Assembly (NCBI RefSeq): GCF_042665155.1
Contig: NZ_JBHTCG010000012.1
Coordinates: forward strand, 124,001 to 188,000
Direction of reading: 5' to 3'
Length of the DNA stretch: 64,000 bases
Source of the DNA: Sphaerisporangium rhizosphaerae
GTDB taxonomy: Bacteria; Actinomycetota; Actinomycetes; Streptosporangiales; Streptosporangiaceae
Position numbers and translations under genes: made by a program. This document shows positions 41,557 through 48,985 of this stretch, in pieces. The first letter of the stretch is position 1. Each line of letters starts with the position of its first letter. The notes under the pieces were generated by a model that was given only the letters and a program-made list of their open reading frames with translations, searched no databases and had not been told where the DNA came from.

Positions 41557-42714
41557 TCAGCGCCCTTCGCCGGCCCAGGCGATGTGGCCGGCGTCGGGCG
41601 GGGCGTCCGGCAGGTGGACCACCGCCTGAGGAGGGCCGGTCAGGTTGTGGGCGTCGAGCACCAGCAGCTCGCCGCGCCGGCGGGCCAGGTCGCGGGCGAG
41701 CACCATGACCCAGCCGTCCCCTTCCAAAGCGCCGGGCCGCGGCACGAAGACCGGACGCCCGGCGCGCCGGCCCGGGCCGAGCTCGCGCACCTGGGTGACG
41801 CCGGCCGCCAGGTCCAGCCCGATGACCGCCTGCCCGCCCGCCGCGCGGGCGAACACCAACTGGTGCCGCAGCCCGGCGCGCCGGGGGTCGGCCGACGCCT
41901 CCGCCGCCGAGGCGATCAACGTGCGCCCCGAGGCCGTGCCGGTGGCGAGGTCCAGCGTCCAGCGGTGCACCGACGCGGGCCCGGCGTCGCGGTCGCGGTC
42001 CCACCAGGGGGTGTCGAAGGCGCGCTCGTGACGGACGACGTCCACCACCACTCCCCGCCCTCGGTCGTCGTAGGCGTTCACGGCCTCGAACACGTAGCAG
42101 GGGTCGATCGGGAACCAGATCGGCCCGGAGGGGTCCCAGGCGTCCCGCCGCAGCAGGCCGATGCGGGCGGGGCGGCCCGGCCGCCAGCGGTAGGGCGAGC
42201 CGGAGCCCATCATCGCGGCGGCGCGGTGGTGGGTGACCGGAAGGTCGAACACCACGACGAACCGCTCGGTGACCGCCACGGCGTGCACGAGCGGCGCGCC
42301 GGGGAGCGCGAACGGCCGCACGTCGCGCACGCCGCCCTCCGGCCCGAGGACCAGATGCTCGGCGATGTCGGACCCGGGGCGCACGGCCACGGTGTGCCAC
42401 GCGATGCCGGTGTGGTCGCGGACCGGGGCGGCGACCTGCGTCCCCGGGGCGGCGGCCCCCGCGCCGGGGACGGCGGTACCGGCCCCAGGGGCGGGGGAGG
42501 GGAGGGTCAGCCGGTGGGCGGCGCCGCCGGACAGTCGCACGCCGTACACCAGCGGCGACCGGGAGGCGGGGACGGCGCCGCCCGCCGGGTGGGCGGAGGT
42601 GCACACCAGGGCGCCCTCCAGGCCGGAGGGAAGGGCCCCGTCGACGGTCAGCGACGCGTCGTGCGGCCCGCGACCGGACGCCGCGACGGCGGCGCTGTGC
42701 TCGGCGACGGTCAT
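41557..42714 (-). CDS. Carotenoid-oxygenase-like protein with a degenerate iron site
   Basis: A 385-residue protein of the RPE65/carotenoid cleavage oxygenase family by its APLVHAVAVTERFVVVFDLPV, WFPIDPCYVFEAVNAYDD, VVVDVVRHERAFDTPWWD, LHRWTLDLATG-like and GWVMVLARD segments. The family coordinates Fe2+ with four His. His144 fits one ligand and a GHIAW near the C-terminus another, but the ligand in the PCYVFHPLNAYD motif is Glu210 here, and the N-terminal HG/TAH region is not recognisable. A Pro/Ala/Gly insertion lies at about 72-97. It may be inactive, or coordinate iron differently. The ATG at 42714 faces the divergent TetR gene. Confidence 0.75.
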   Translation of the reverse strand: MTVAEHSAAVAASGRGPHDASLTVDGALPSGLEGALVCTSAHPAGGAVPASRSPLVYGVRLSGGAAHRLTLPSPAPGAGTAVPGAGAAAPGTQVAAPVRDHTGIAWHTVAVRPGSDIAEHLVLGPEGGVRDVRPFALPGAPLVHAVAVTERFVVVFDLPVTHHRAAAMMGSGSPYRWRPGRPARIGLLRRDAWDPSGPIWFPIDPCYVFEAVNAYDDRGRGVVVDVVRHERAFDTPWWDRDRDAGPASVHRWTLDLATGTASGRTLIASAAEASADPRRAGLRHQLVFARAAGGQAVIGLDLAAGVTQVRELGPGRRAGRPVFVPRPGALEGDGWVMVLARDLARRRGELLVLDAHNLTGPPQAVVHLPDAPPDAGHIAWAGEGR

Positions 42715-42738
42715 ATCGGAACCTCCGGGAAGACGGCT

Positions 42739-42777
42739 GGCATAACAGCGTTATGAAAAAAATAACGCTGTTATGCC
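42739..42777. promoter_or_regulatory. Two-site TetR operator forming a 16-bp inverted repeat
   Basis: GGCATAACAGCGTTAT (42739-42754) and its exact complement (42762-42777) flank GAAAAAA. Each arm contains the pseudo-palindrome ATAAC-N3-GTTAT, the two sites being 20 bp apart, so two repressor dimers could bind on one face. It lies between the carotenoid-oxygenase-like and TetR genes. Confidence 0.8.
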
Positions 42778-42788
42778 ATACTGTCAAG

Positions 42789-43493
42789 ATGAGTCCACGC
42801 CGAACCGACCCCCAGACGCGCACCGCCCTTGTCGACATCGCCGCCGGCCTGCTCGCCGGCGAGGGCCCCCAAGCGCTGTCGGCCCGCCGCGTCGCCGCGG
42901 AGGCGGGCAGCTCGACGATGACCGTCTACACCAACTTCGGCGGCATGAGCGGCCTGGTCCGCGAGATGGTGCTCGAGGGGTTCGCCCGGCTGGAGGCCTA
43001 TTTCTCGCACGTCAAGGCCACCGACGACCCCGTGGCGGACATGGCGCTGCTCGGCCGCGCCTACCGGCGCAACGCCGTGACCAACCCCCACCTGTACGCC
43101 GTCATGTTCGGCGGCGCGCGTCCGGCCGGGTTCTCGCTCACCGACGAGGACCGCCAGCACGGCCGCTACACCCTGGGCACGGTGGTCGGCTGCGCCACCC
43201 GGTGCATCGAGGCCGGCCGCTTCCGCGCCGGCGACGCCGAGCTGGCGGCCCATCTGCTGTGGACCGCCGTCCATGGGCTGGTCACGCTGGAGCTGGGCGA
43301 GTACCTCATCGATCCCTGCAACGCGGACGTGGTGTTCGAGGCCCAGCTCACCGGCCTGATGGTCGGCGCCGGCGACGACCTGGCGGCGGCCGAGCGCTCC
43401 GTCCGCGCCTCGCTCGCCCGCCTGCCCGGCGAGCTCGGCGGCGTGACCCCCTACCCGGCCGGCGGCGACCCCTCCGCGAGCGGGCCGGCCTGA
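42789..43493 (+). CDS. TetR-family repressor
   Basis: A 234-residue regulator with HTH ALSARRVAAEAGSSTMTVYTNFGGMSGLVREMV (about 27-60) and a TetR C-terminal domain of the WHG type (HLLWTAVHGLVTLELGEYL). The ATG at 42789 lies 12 bp after the long operator and has no clear Shine-Dalgarno, so translation may be near-leaderless; the extension to 42753 would run into the operator. It should repress the divergent carotenoid-oxygenase-like gene and itself. Its 3' end overlaps the convergent histidine kinase gene by 43 bp. Confidence 0.88.
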   Translation: MSPRRTDPQTRTALVDIAAGLLAGEGPQALSARRVAAEAGSSTMTVYTNFGGMSGLVREMVLEGFARLEAYFSHVKATDDPVADMALLGRAYRRNAVTNPHLYAVMFGGARPAGFSLTDEDRQHGRYTLGTVVGCATRCIEAGRFRAGDAELAAHLLWTAVHGLVTLELGEYLIDPCNADVVFEAQLTGLMVGAGDDLAAAERSVRASLARLPGELGGVTPYPAGGDPSASGPA

Positions 43494-44920
43494 TCCTGCG
43501 TGCCGGTCACCGGGGCGGGCGTCGGCGGCGGGCGCTCCTCGCCCGGCGAGGGCGCCCGGGGCAGGCACAGGACGAACCGCGCGCCGCGCGCGCTGTCCTC
43601 GATGGTCAGCGTGCCCCCGGCCATCTCGGCGATCTGCCGGGCGATGGGAAGCCCGAGACCGGTGCCGCCGGTGTCCCTGCTGCGCGCGGCGTCCAGGCGG
43701 GTGAAGCGCTGGAAGACCACTTCGCGCTTGTCGGGCGCGATGCCGCCCCCGTCGTCCAGCACCTCCAGCACCGCGGCGCCGAAGGCGTGGCCGGGGCCGC
43801 CGGGCCTGGGGCCCCGGTGCACCTTCACCGTGACCGTGGTCTCGGCGTGCCGCACGGCGTTGTCCACCAGGTTGGTCACCAGCCGGGCGAGCCGCACCCG
43901 GTCGGCCACCACCTCCGCTCCCTCGCCCAGCACCAGCTCCAGCCGCTTGGGCATGTGCCGGCTCCCCATCTCGCTCATCACCAGCTCCGCCAGGTCGACC
44001 CGGTCGCTGGCGCCGGGGGTGCCGGCGTCCAGGCGGGCCAGCGTCAGCAGGTCGCTCACGATCGCCTGGAGCCGGTCGAGCCCGCTGAGGACGGCCCGGC
44101 TGGTCGCCTGCCAGTCGTGGTCATCGGTGTCCATCAGGGCGTCCTCGACCTCGGCGCGTATGGCGGCGATCGGCGTGCGCAGGTCGTGGGAGGCGTCGGA
44201 GGCCAGGCGGCGCTGCTGCTCCATCGCCGACTGCAGCCGCCCCAGCGTGAGGTTGACGCTCTCGGCCAGGTCGCGCAGCTCGTCCTCACTGTCCGGGGTC
44301 GGCACCCGCCGTCCCGGGCAGTCGGCGTTGATCTCGTCCAGCTCCGTCCGGATGGCCTCCACCGAGGACAGCGACGCCGACACCGCGCGGTGGGTGCCGT
44401 AGGCGATCCCCGCGGTCAGCAGCAGCGCGCCCCCGATCACGGAGGCGGCCACCAGCGGATGGGTCAGCGGAGGGACCACCGGGGCGGCGGTGTAGATCGT
44501 CCAGACGCGCCCCGCGAGGAACACCTGCTCCCCGACCACGATTGAGCACTCATCGCGGGCGAAGGCCGGGCCGTCGCACACGGTCGAGGTGATCCCGCTC
44601 CGGCCGTCCCGCAGGTGCAGGTCCGCCATCGGCGGCTTGCCCTCCATCTCCTTGGACGCCGCCACCACCTTGCCCATCGGGTCGATCACCTGGATGTCGT
44701 AGATGAGGCCGTGCGGGATCGGGTCCAGGATGTTGCCGCGGTCCACCTCGGCGCCCACCCGCCCCGCCGTGCCCATGATCTCCTTGGTCAGGTAGGCCGT
44801 GGTGGTCATGTGCACGGCGACCAGGATCACGGCGGCCAGCAGGGCGCACAGCACCGCCGCCACCACGCCGGCGTACAGCGTCAGACGGCGTTTCACCGGC
44901 CATCGGTGCCCCGGACCCAT
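43451..44920 (-). CDS. Orphan EnvZ-type sensor histidine kinase
   Basis: A 489-residue kinase. TM1 at about 11-36 (LTLYAGVVAAVLCALLAAVILVAV), an extracytoplasmic sensor region (about 37-160), TM2 at about 160-180, HAMP (about 180-235), HisKA with SDASHDLRTPIAAIRAEVEDAL (about 240-262), and HATPase boxes LVTNLVDNAVRHAETTV, VLDDGGGIAPDKREVVFQRF and DTGGTGLGLPIARQIAEMAGG. The ATG at 44920 follows TAGGGGGA; codons upstream are not conserved. No response regulator is adjacent, so the partner is elsewhere. Confidence 0.9.
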   Translation of the reverse strand: MGPGHRWPVKRRLTLYAGVVAAVLCALLAAVILVAVHMTTTAYLTKEIMGTAGRVGAEVDRGNILDPIPHGLIYDIQVIDPMGKVVAASKEMEGKPPMADLHLRDGRSGITSTVCDGPAFARDECSIVVGEQVFLAGRVWTIYTAAPVVPPLTHPLVAASVIGGALLLTAGIAYGTHRAVSASLSSVEAIRTELDEINADCPGRRVPTPDSEDELRDLAESVNLTLGRLQSAMEQQRRLASDASHDLRTPIAAIRAEVEDALMDTDDHDWQATSRAVLSGLDRLQAIVSDLLTLARLDAGTPGASDRVDLAELVMSEMGSRHMPKRLELVLGEGAEVVADRVRLARLVTNLVDNAVRHAETTVTVKVHRGPRPGGPGHAFGAAVLEVLDDGGGIAPDKREVVFQRFTRLDAARSRDTGGTGLGLPIARQIAEMAGGTLTIEDSARGARFVLCLPRAPSPGEERPPPTPAPVTGTQDQAGPLAEGSPPAG

Positions 44921-45170
44921 GCCAAATCCCCCTATAGGCAGTCGACCACATGCCGTAGGGAATCTTGTCGCGGGGGTCGTGGTGCGGCCGCCGCCTTTCC
45001 GGGCCCGCCGGAGATCGGAAAAGGACTCGAAGACCCCCGCCGATGTTCGTCCCGCGATTCCTGGGGCAGCGGCATCCGGTGGACAGCGGGGGGCGGTCCA
45101 GGGCCGGTGGCCATGCCTGCGGCCCGCCCTCCCTCGGAGCGTCGCGGGGACGCGGCAGAGATGGGAGAGC

Positions 45171-45773
45171 ATGAGAATCGTCGGCATCGCGGGAAGCGTC
45201 CTGTCCAACGCCTACGTCAGCAGGTTGCTGGAGGCGGCGGGCCGGGAGCTCCCCGCTCGGGCGGAGCTCGCGGTGTGGGACGGCCTGGAGCGGGTGCCGC
45301 CGGTCGAGGAAGGCCCGCTGCCGTCCCCGCTCTCGCGCCTGTGCGACCGGCTCGCCCGGGCGGACGGCTTACTGATCACCGCCCCCGCGCACAGCGTCCT
45401 GCCCCCACAGCTGACGCACGCGCTCGACTGGATCGCCTCCCAGCACGGCGGCACGGTCCTGTTGGGCAAGCCGGCCCTGGTGGTGACCTCCTGCCTGCGC
45501 CACCACGAGGCGATGTGGACCCAGACCCGGTTGCAGCGGGCCCTCGCCGCCGCGGGCGCGCACGTCCAGGGCGCCGACCTCGCCATCTCTCCCGCCTTCG
45601 GGCACTTCGACGCCGAAGGCCGCGTCACCGACGCGGCCGTCCGCGCCCGGCTCCGCTCGGCCCTGGACCACCTGCGCCCGCCCTCGGCCGCGAGTTCCGC
45701 CGCGCCGATCCCCGCTCCGCGGACCCCGCGTGCCGCTCAGCCCGGCGGCGCGCGAGCCGTCGTGCGGGGGTGA
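45171..45773 (+). CDS. NADPH-dependent FMN reductase-like flavodoxin-fold protein
   Basis: A 200-residue protein with the flavodoxin-like start MRIVGIAGSVLSNAYVSRLLEAAG and the family loop LLITAPAHSVLPPQLTHALDW, where FMN reductases bind phosphate and isoalloxazine. It may supply reduced flavin to a monooxygenase, though none is adjacent. The C-terminal 30 residues are Ala/Pro-rich and disordered. The ATG at 45171 follows GGGAGAGC. It diverges from the orphan kinase with about 250 bp between. Confidence 0.78.
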   Translation: MRIVGIAGSVLSNAYVSRLLEAAGRELPARAELAVWDGLERVPPVEEGPLPSPLSRLCDRLARADGLLITAPAHSVLPPQLTHALDWIASQHGGTVLLGKPALVVTSCLRHHEAMWTQTRLQRALAAAGAHVQGADLAISPAFGHFDAEGRVTDAAVRARLRSALDHLRPPSAASSAAPIPAPRTPRAAQPGGARAVVRG

Positions 45774-45805
45774 GGACGGCCGGGAGCCGGAGGTCCCGGC
45801 AGGGC

Positions 45806-45819
45806 GGGACGTTCGGCCC
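45806..45819 (+). promoter_or_regulatory. DosR/DevR-like box before the CBS gene
   Basis: GGGACGTTCGGCCC lies 83 bp before the CBS-gene start and closely fits the GGGACTTTNGGCCC core of DosR boxes (13 of 14 by eye, N allowed). Confidence 0.65.
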
Positions 45820-45901
45820 CTGCGCCCGCCCGGCGCCGCGTTGTTCGATGAGGTGACGGGCGAGCCGTCACGGCCCCGCCGCACTCGCCCAAGGAGGCGC
45901 C

Positions 45902-46387
45902 ATGGACATCGCGAGCATGACCGCGGCGGACGTGATGAGCCGGGTCGTCGTCACGGTGAGGCCCGATGAGTCGCCCCTGATGGCCTGGGAGCTGATGAGG
46001 CGCGGAGGCGTCCACCACCTGCCCGTGGTGGACGCCCGCTCCCACGTGCTCGGCGTCCTCAGGCGCGAGGACATCGCCTCCCACTGGTCGGGCGGTCCGG
46101 CCGAGCAGTCCAGCGAGCAGGTGCGGCAGCTTCTGGGCGGCAGGCGCTGCCCCCACGTGGCCCCCGGGACGGGGCTCGCGAGCGTCGCCGCGACGATGGT
46201 GGACTCCTGCGTCGACGTCGTGCCCGTCGTGGGCGCCGACGGCACCCTGGAGGGGCTGGTCACCTCCACCGACGTGCTGCAGGCGGTCGCCGGGCGGCCG
46301 GCGCGCGCGGCCGGGCCGACCGAGGTGGTCACGGGCCTGTTCCGCCTGGAGCCGGTGCTGCCGCCCAGGCGTCCTCCCGGCGGATGA
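45902..46387 (+). CDS. CBS-domain pair protein, DosR-regulon type
   Basis: A 161-residue protein made of two CBS motifs (about 8-60, MTAADVMSRVVVTVRPDESPLMAWELMRRGGVHHLPVVD; about 85-140, DSCVDVVPVVGADGTLEGLVTSTDVLQAV). CBS pairs bind adenine nucleotides; in Mycobacterium the related hrp1 belongs to the DosR hypoxia regulon. The ATG at 45902 follows AAGGAGG. A DosR-like box lies 83 bp upstream, and PPOX, USP and DevS-like genes follow, which places this gene in the stress block. Confidence 0.9.
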   Translation: MDIASMTAADVMSRVVVTVRPDESPLMAWELMRRGGVHHLPVVDARSHVLGVLRREDIASHWSGGPAEQSSEQVRQLLGGRRCPHVAPGTGLASVAATMVDSCVDVVPVVGADGTLEGLVTSTDVLQAVAGRPARAAGPTEVVTGLFRLEPVLPPRRPPGG

Positions 46388-46399
46388 GCGCGGCGGCGG

Positions 46400-47071
46400 T
46401 CAGATGCCCTCGATGCGGCGGCCGGAGACCTCCTGCGCGATGATGCGGATGCACTGGTCGCGCTCACCGCCCGCCCATGGCCGCACGTCGAGGACGGCGG
46501 CCTGCGGTGGCGTCTCATCGGGGGCCAGGTGCTGCGCCGGGCCCTGCACCAGCACGCTCCAGCCGCGGCGCTCGGCCTCGTCGATGCGGTCCACCTCGAA
46601 GCCGGCCCTGACGGCGACGCCCGCGACGCCGCCGCGCAGGTCCCGGTCCATCGGCCCGCCCGCCCGCGTGCGGAAGACGATCGCCCCGCCGTGGAAGACG
46701 TAGTTGACCGGGAAGACGGCCGGGCCGGTGGACCCCGCGTACGCGACGCGCCCGACGCCGCCCGGCGCGATCAGGCGCAGGCACTCGTCGCGGCCGAGCG
46801 GGCGAAGGACGGGCCGCCCGGCGGGCCCGCCCTGACCGGGCGGCCGGTCGGCGTTCCCGCCCAGCAGTTCCAGGGCCGTGGTCTCCAGAGCCGCGGCCAG
46901 CCGAAGCAGCACGCCCTCGTCGAGGGGGGAGGGATAGGTCTCCAGATACTGCACGTAGCCGGGCACCACCCCGGCGCGTTCGGCGACCTGGCGGCGCGTC
47001 AGGCCGAGCCTGCGCCGGTGGTAGGCGAGGCGGCGTCCAAGGTCGCCGGGTGAGGCCGTTCCGTAGGACAT
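46400..47071 (-). CDS. HTH-fused PPOX-fold (pyridoxamine-oxidase-like) protein
   Basis: A 223-residue fusion. Residues 10-70 form a Cro/C1-type HTH (LGRRLAYHRRRLGLTRRQVAERAGVVPGYVQYLE). Residues about 90-223 form a split-barrel flavin/F420-type domain of the PPOX class (CLRLIAPGGVGRVAYAGSTGPAVFPVNYVFHGGAIVFRT ... GWSVLVQGPAQ ... SGRRI), homologous to the genes at 47303 and 50692. The family binds FMN, F420 or heme, but no ligand residue can be fixed here. The ATG at 47071 is the start. Two DosR-like boxes lie in the shared divergent promoter region. Confidence 0.85.
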   Translation of the reverse strand: MSYGTASPGDLGRRLAYHRRRLGLTRRQVAERAGVVPGYVQYLETYPSPLDEGVLLRLAAALETTALELLGGNADRPPGQGGPAGRPVLRPLGRDECLRLIAPGGVGRVAYAGSTGPAVFPVNYVFHGGAIVFRTRAGGPMDRDLRGGVAGVAVRAGFEVDRIDEAERRGWSVLVQGPAQHLAPDETPPQAAVLDVRPWAGGERDQCIRIIAQEVSGRRIEGI

Positions 47072-47200
47072 CGGCACCCCCTTGTGCGCGCGAGCGCGCC
47101 TGCCATCTCCGACGCTACTCCTGGCGTCCGAGGCGGTGGCAGGGGAACCGGGGAACCGGCCGTCCCGGGAGGGCCGGTCCGTGAGGAAGGCGGGACCGAA

Positions 47201-47214
47201 GGGACGTGGGTCCC
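47201..47214. promoter_or_regulatory. DosR/DevR-like box 1 in the divergent PPOX promoter
   Basis: GGGACGTGGGTCCC is palindromic (one central-pair mismatch). It lies 130 bp from the HTH-PPOX start and 89 bp before the PPOX start. Confidence 0.55.
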
Positions 47215-47222
47215 GCGTGGAA

Positions 47223-47236
47223 GGGTACTTCGTCCC
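47223..47236. promoter_or_regulatory. DosR/DevR-like box 2 in the divergent PPOX promoter
   Basis: On the minus strand the box reads GGGACGAAGTACCC. It starts 22 bp from box 1 (about two helical turns), a tandem spacing common for DosR-type activation. Confidence 0.6.
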
Positions 47237-47302
47237 TGTGGCCACCCGCCGCGGCGGCGCGACCATGGAGCAATGACACCGGCCCCGAAGTTGGAGACTC
47301 AG

Positions 47303-47737
47303 ATGAACGACCGCGTCGCCCCTCCGTCGCTGGAAGAGCTCGATCTCGCGGAATGCCTGCGGCTCATCGCGCCCGGAGGCATCGGCCGGGTGGGTTTCAC
47401 GGCCGCCACCGGTCCGGTGATCCTGCCGGTGACCTACACCATGTACGAGAAGTCGGTGCTGTTCCGCACGGCCTTCGGCGGCCCGCTCGACGAGGACCTG
47501 AACACCGGGGTGGCGGGCGTCGAGCTGAAGGTCGCCTTCGAGGTCGACGACTTCGACGCCGACGACCGCGTGGGCTGGAGTGTGCTGATCCAGGGCGCGG
47601 CCCATCGGGTGTCCGCCGAGGACGAGCTCGCCGCCGTGCGGGCCTCCGGCGTGGAGCCGTGGGCGGGTGGTGAGCGGCGGCTGTACGTCCGCGTCAACCC
47701 GGTCCAGATCACCGGCCGCCGCATCACCAGGTCCTAG
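47303..47737 (+). CDS. PPOX-fold (pyridoxamine 5'-phosphate oxidase-like) protein
   Basis: A 144-residue split-barrel protein, homologous to its two neighbours (LAECLRLIAPGGIGRVGFTAATGPVILPVTY, VGWSVLIQGAAHRV, GRRITRS). Related mycobacterial and Streptomyces genes are induced by hypoxia. The ATG at 47303 has GGAG 8 nt upstream; an ATG at 47273 is too close to its own GGAG. It is transcribed away from the HTH-PPOX gene, with two DosR-like boxes between. Confidence 0.85.
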   Translation: MNDRVAPPSLEELDLAECLRLIAPGGIGRVGFTAATGPVILPVTYTMYEKSVLFRTAFGGPLDEDLNTGVAGVELKVAFEVDDFDADDRVGWSVLIQGAAHRVSAEDELAAVRASGVEPWAGGERRLYVRVNPVQITGRRITRS

Positions 47738-47869
47738 CCCCCGGACGCCGTCCGCCCGCGCGGCACCGGCGTCCACCTCCGCGACCGCCGCGGTAGGGCG
47801 CCCCGCCGGTTCCCGCGCCGCGGGCGGCGGAGCGCACACGTGGCCACGGGTCTCCTCGCCCTAGATGAA

Positions 47870-47883
47870 AGGACTTTTTGCCC
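47870..47883 (+). promoter_or_regulatory. DosR/DevR-like box, distal, before USP
   Basis: AGGACTTTTTGCCC, 134 bp before the USP start; 12 of 14 positions fit the DosR core. Confidence 0.6.
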
Positions 47884-47944
47884 CTGATGCCGTGAACGGC
47901 GGGGTTCGCCCCGCTCCGAACCGTCTTGGGGCGTATGTGCGGAA

Positions 47945-47958
47945 GGGACCTTGGGCTC
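47945..47958 (+). promoter_or_regulatory. DosR/DevR-like box, proximal, before USP
   Basis: GGGACCTTGGGCTC, 59 bp before the USP start; 12 of 14 positions fit the DosR core. Confidence 0.6.
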
Positions 47959-48016
47959 TGTTCCCCCCGGCGCGCCGGCCGATGGAATGGAACGGTGCAA
48001 AAAGGCGGGGGGCGTC

Positions 48017-48895
48017 ATGATCGTGGTGGGAGTCGACGGGTCCCCGGCCGGTTTCGAAGCCGCGCGCTGGGCCGCCGGGGAGGCGGCGCTGCGCGGCGCC
48101 GGGCTGCTGGTGGCGCACGCGATGCCGGCGTGGGCCGCCGAGGCCGGGACCGGGCCCTACGCCGAGGTGGCGCGATGGATGCGCGACGGCGCCGACGCGA
48201 TCTTGCGCGAGGCGCTGGATCAGGCACGCCGGGTCGCCCCCGGCGCGGAGATGAGCCACGCGCGTCTGCCCGGCGACCCCCGTGCGGCTCTCATCGAGGC
48301 CGCGGGCGCCGCCGAGCTGCTCGTGGTCGGCAACCACGGCCTCGGCGGCCTGCGCGGACTGCTGCTCGGGTCGGTCGCGCTCGGCGTCGCCGGGCGCGCG
48401 CCGTGCCCGGTGGCCGTCGTGCGGCCCGTGCCGCAGGGCGCGCGGCCGCAGATCGTCACCGGCGTCGACGGCCCCGGCTCCGGCGAGGAGGCGCTGCGGT
48501 TCGCGTTCGCCGAGGCGGCCCTGCGTCAGATCGAACTCGTCGTCGTGCACCTCGGGAACGGCCCCGGCGGAGGCGGTCAGGGGTCGCCGCCCGCCGCCTG
48601 CCACCGGTGGAGGGAGCTGCACCCCGAGGTGAAGGTGAGCGAGCCCGTCGTGAGCGGGGAGGCGGTGGACGTGCTGGCCGAGGCGTCCGCGCGGGCCGAG
48701 TTGCTGGTCGTCGGCTCGCGCGGGCGCGGCGTCCTCACCGGGCTGGTGCTCGGCTCGGTGAGCCACGCCCTCCTGCACCAGGCGCTCTGCCCCGTCGTCG
48801 TCCTGCCCCCGCCCACGGGGCCGGCACCGCCCTGCGAACCCGCCGCCGGTGACCGGGCGCCGGGCCGCCGGCGGGGCGCTGGACCCGCGCCCTGA
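48017..48895 (+). CDS. Tandem universal stress protein
   Basis: A 292-residue protein of two USP domains. Domain 1 (about 1-140) has VVGVDGSPAGFEAARWA and the ATP-binding loop GNHGLGGLRGLLLGSVA; domain 2 (about 145-268) has VTGVDGPGSGEEALRFA and GSRGRGVLTGLVLGSVSHALL. Both keep the G-x2-G-x9-G-S pattern of ATP-binding USPs. Such double USPs (Rv2623 type) restrain growth in hypoxia. The ATG at 48017 follows GGCGGGGGGC. It carries two DosR-like boxes upstream and precedes the DevS-like kinase gene in the same direction. The last 25 residues are disordered. Confidence 0.92.
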   Translation: MIVVGVDGSPAGFEAARWAAGEAALRGAGLLVAHAMPAWAAEAGTGPYAEVARWMRDGADAILREALDQARRVAPGAEMSHARLPGDPRAALIEAAGAAELLVVGNHGLGGLRGLLLGSVALGVAGRAPCPVAVVRPVPQGARPQIVTGVDGPGSGEEALRFAFAEAALRQIELVVVHLGNGPGGGGQGSPPAACHRWRELHPEVKVSEPVVSGEAVDVLAEASARAELLVVGSRGRGVLTGLVLGSVSHALLHQALCPVVVLPPPTGPAPPCEPAAGDRAPGRRRGAGPAP

Positions 48896-48985
48896 GCCGG
48901 AGCTCATCGGCGGCCGGAGGACGCGCCGCGATCCCTGCTCGCCCTGTGTCCGACACCGGACGCGGTCGGTGCGACACTTCCTCGT

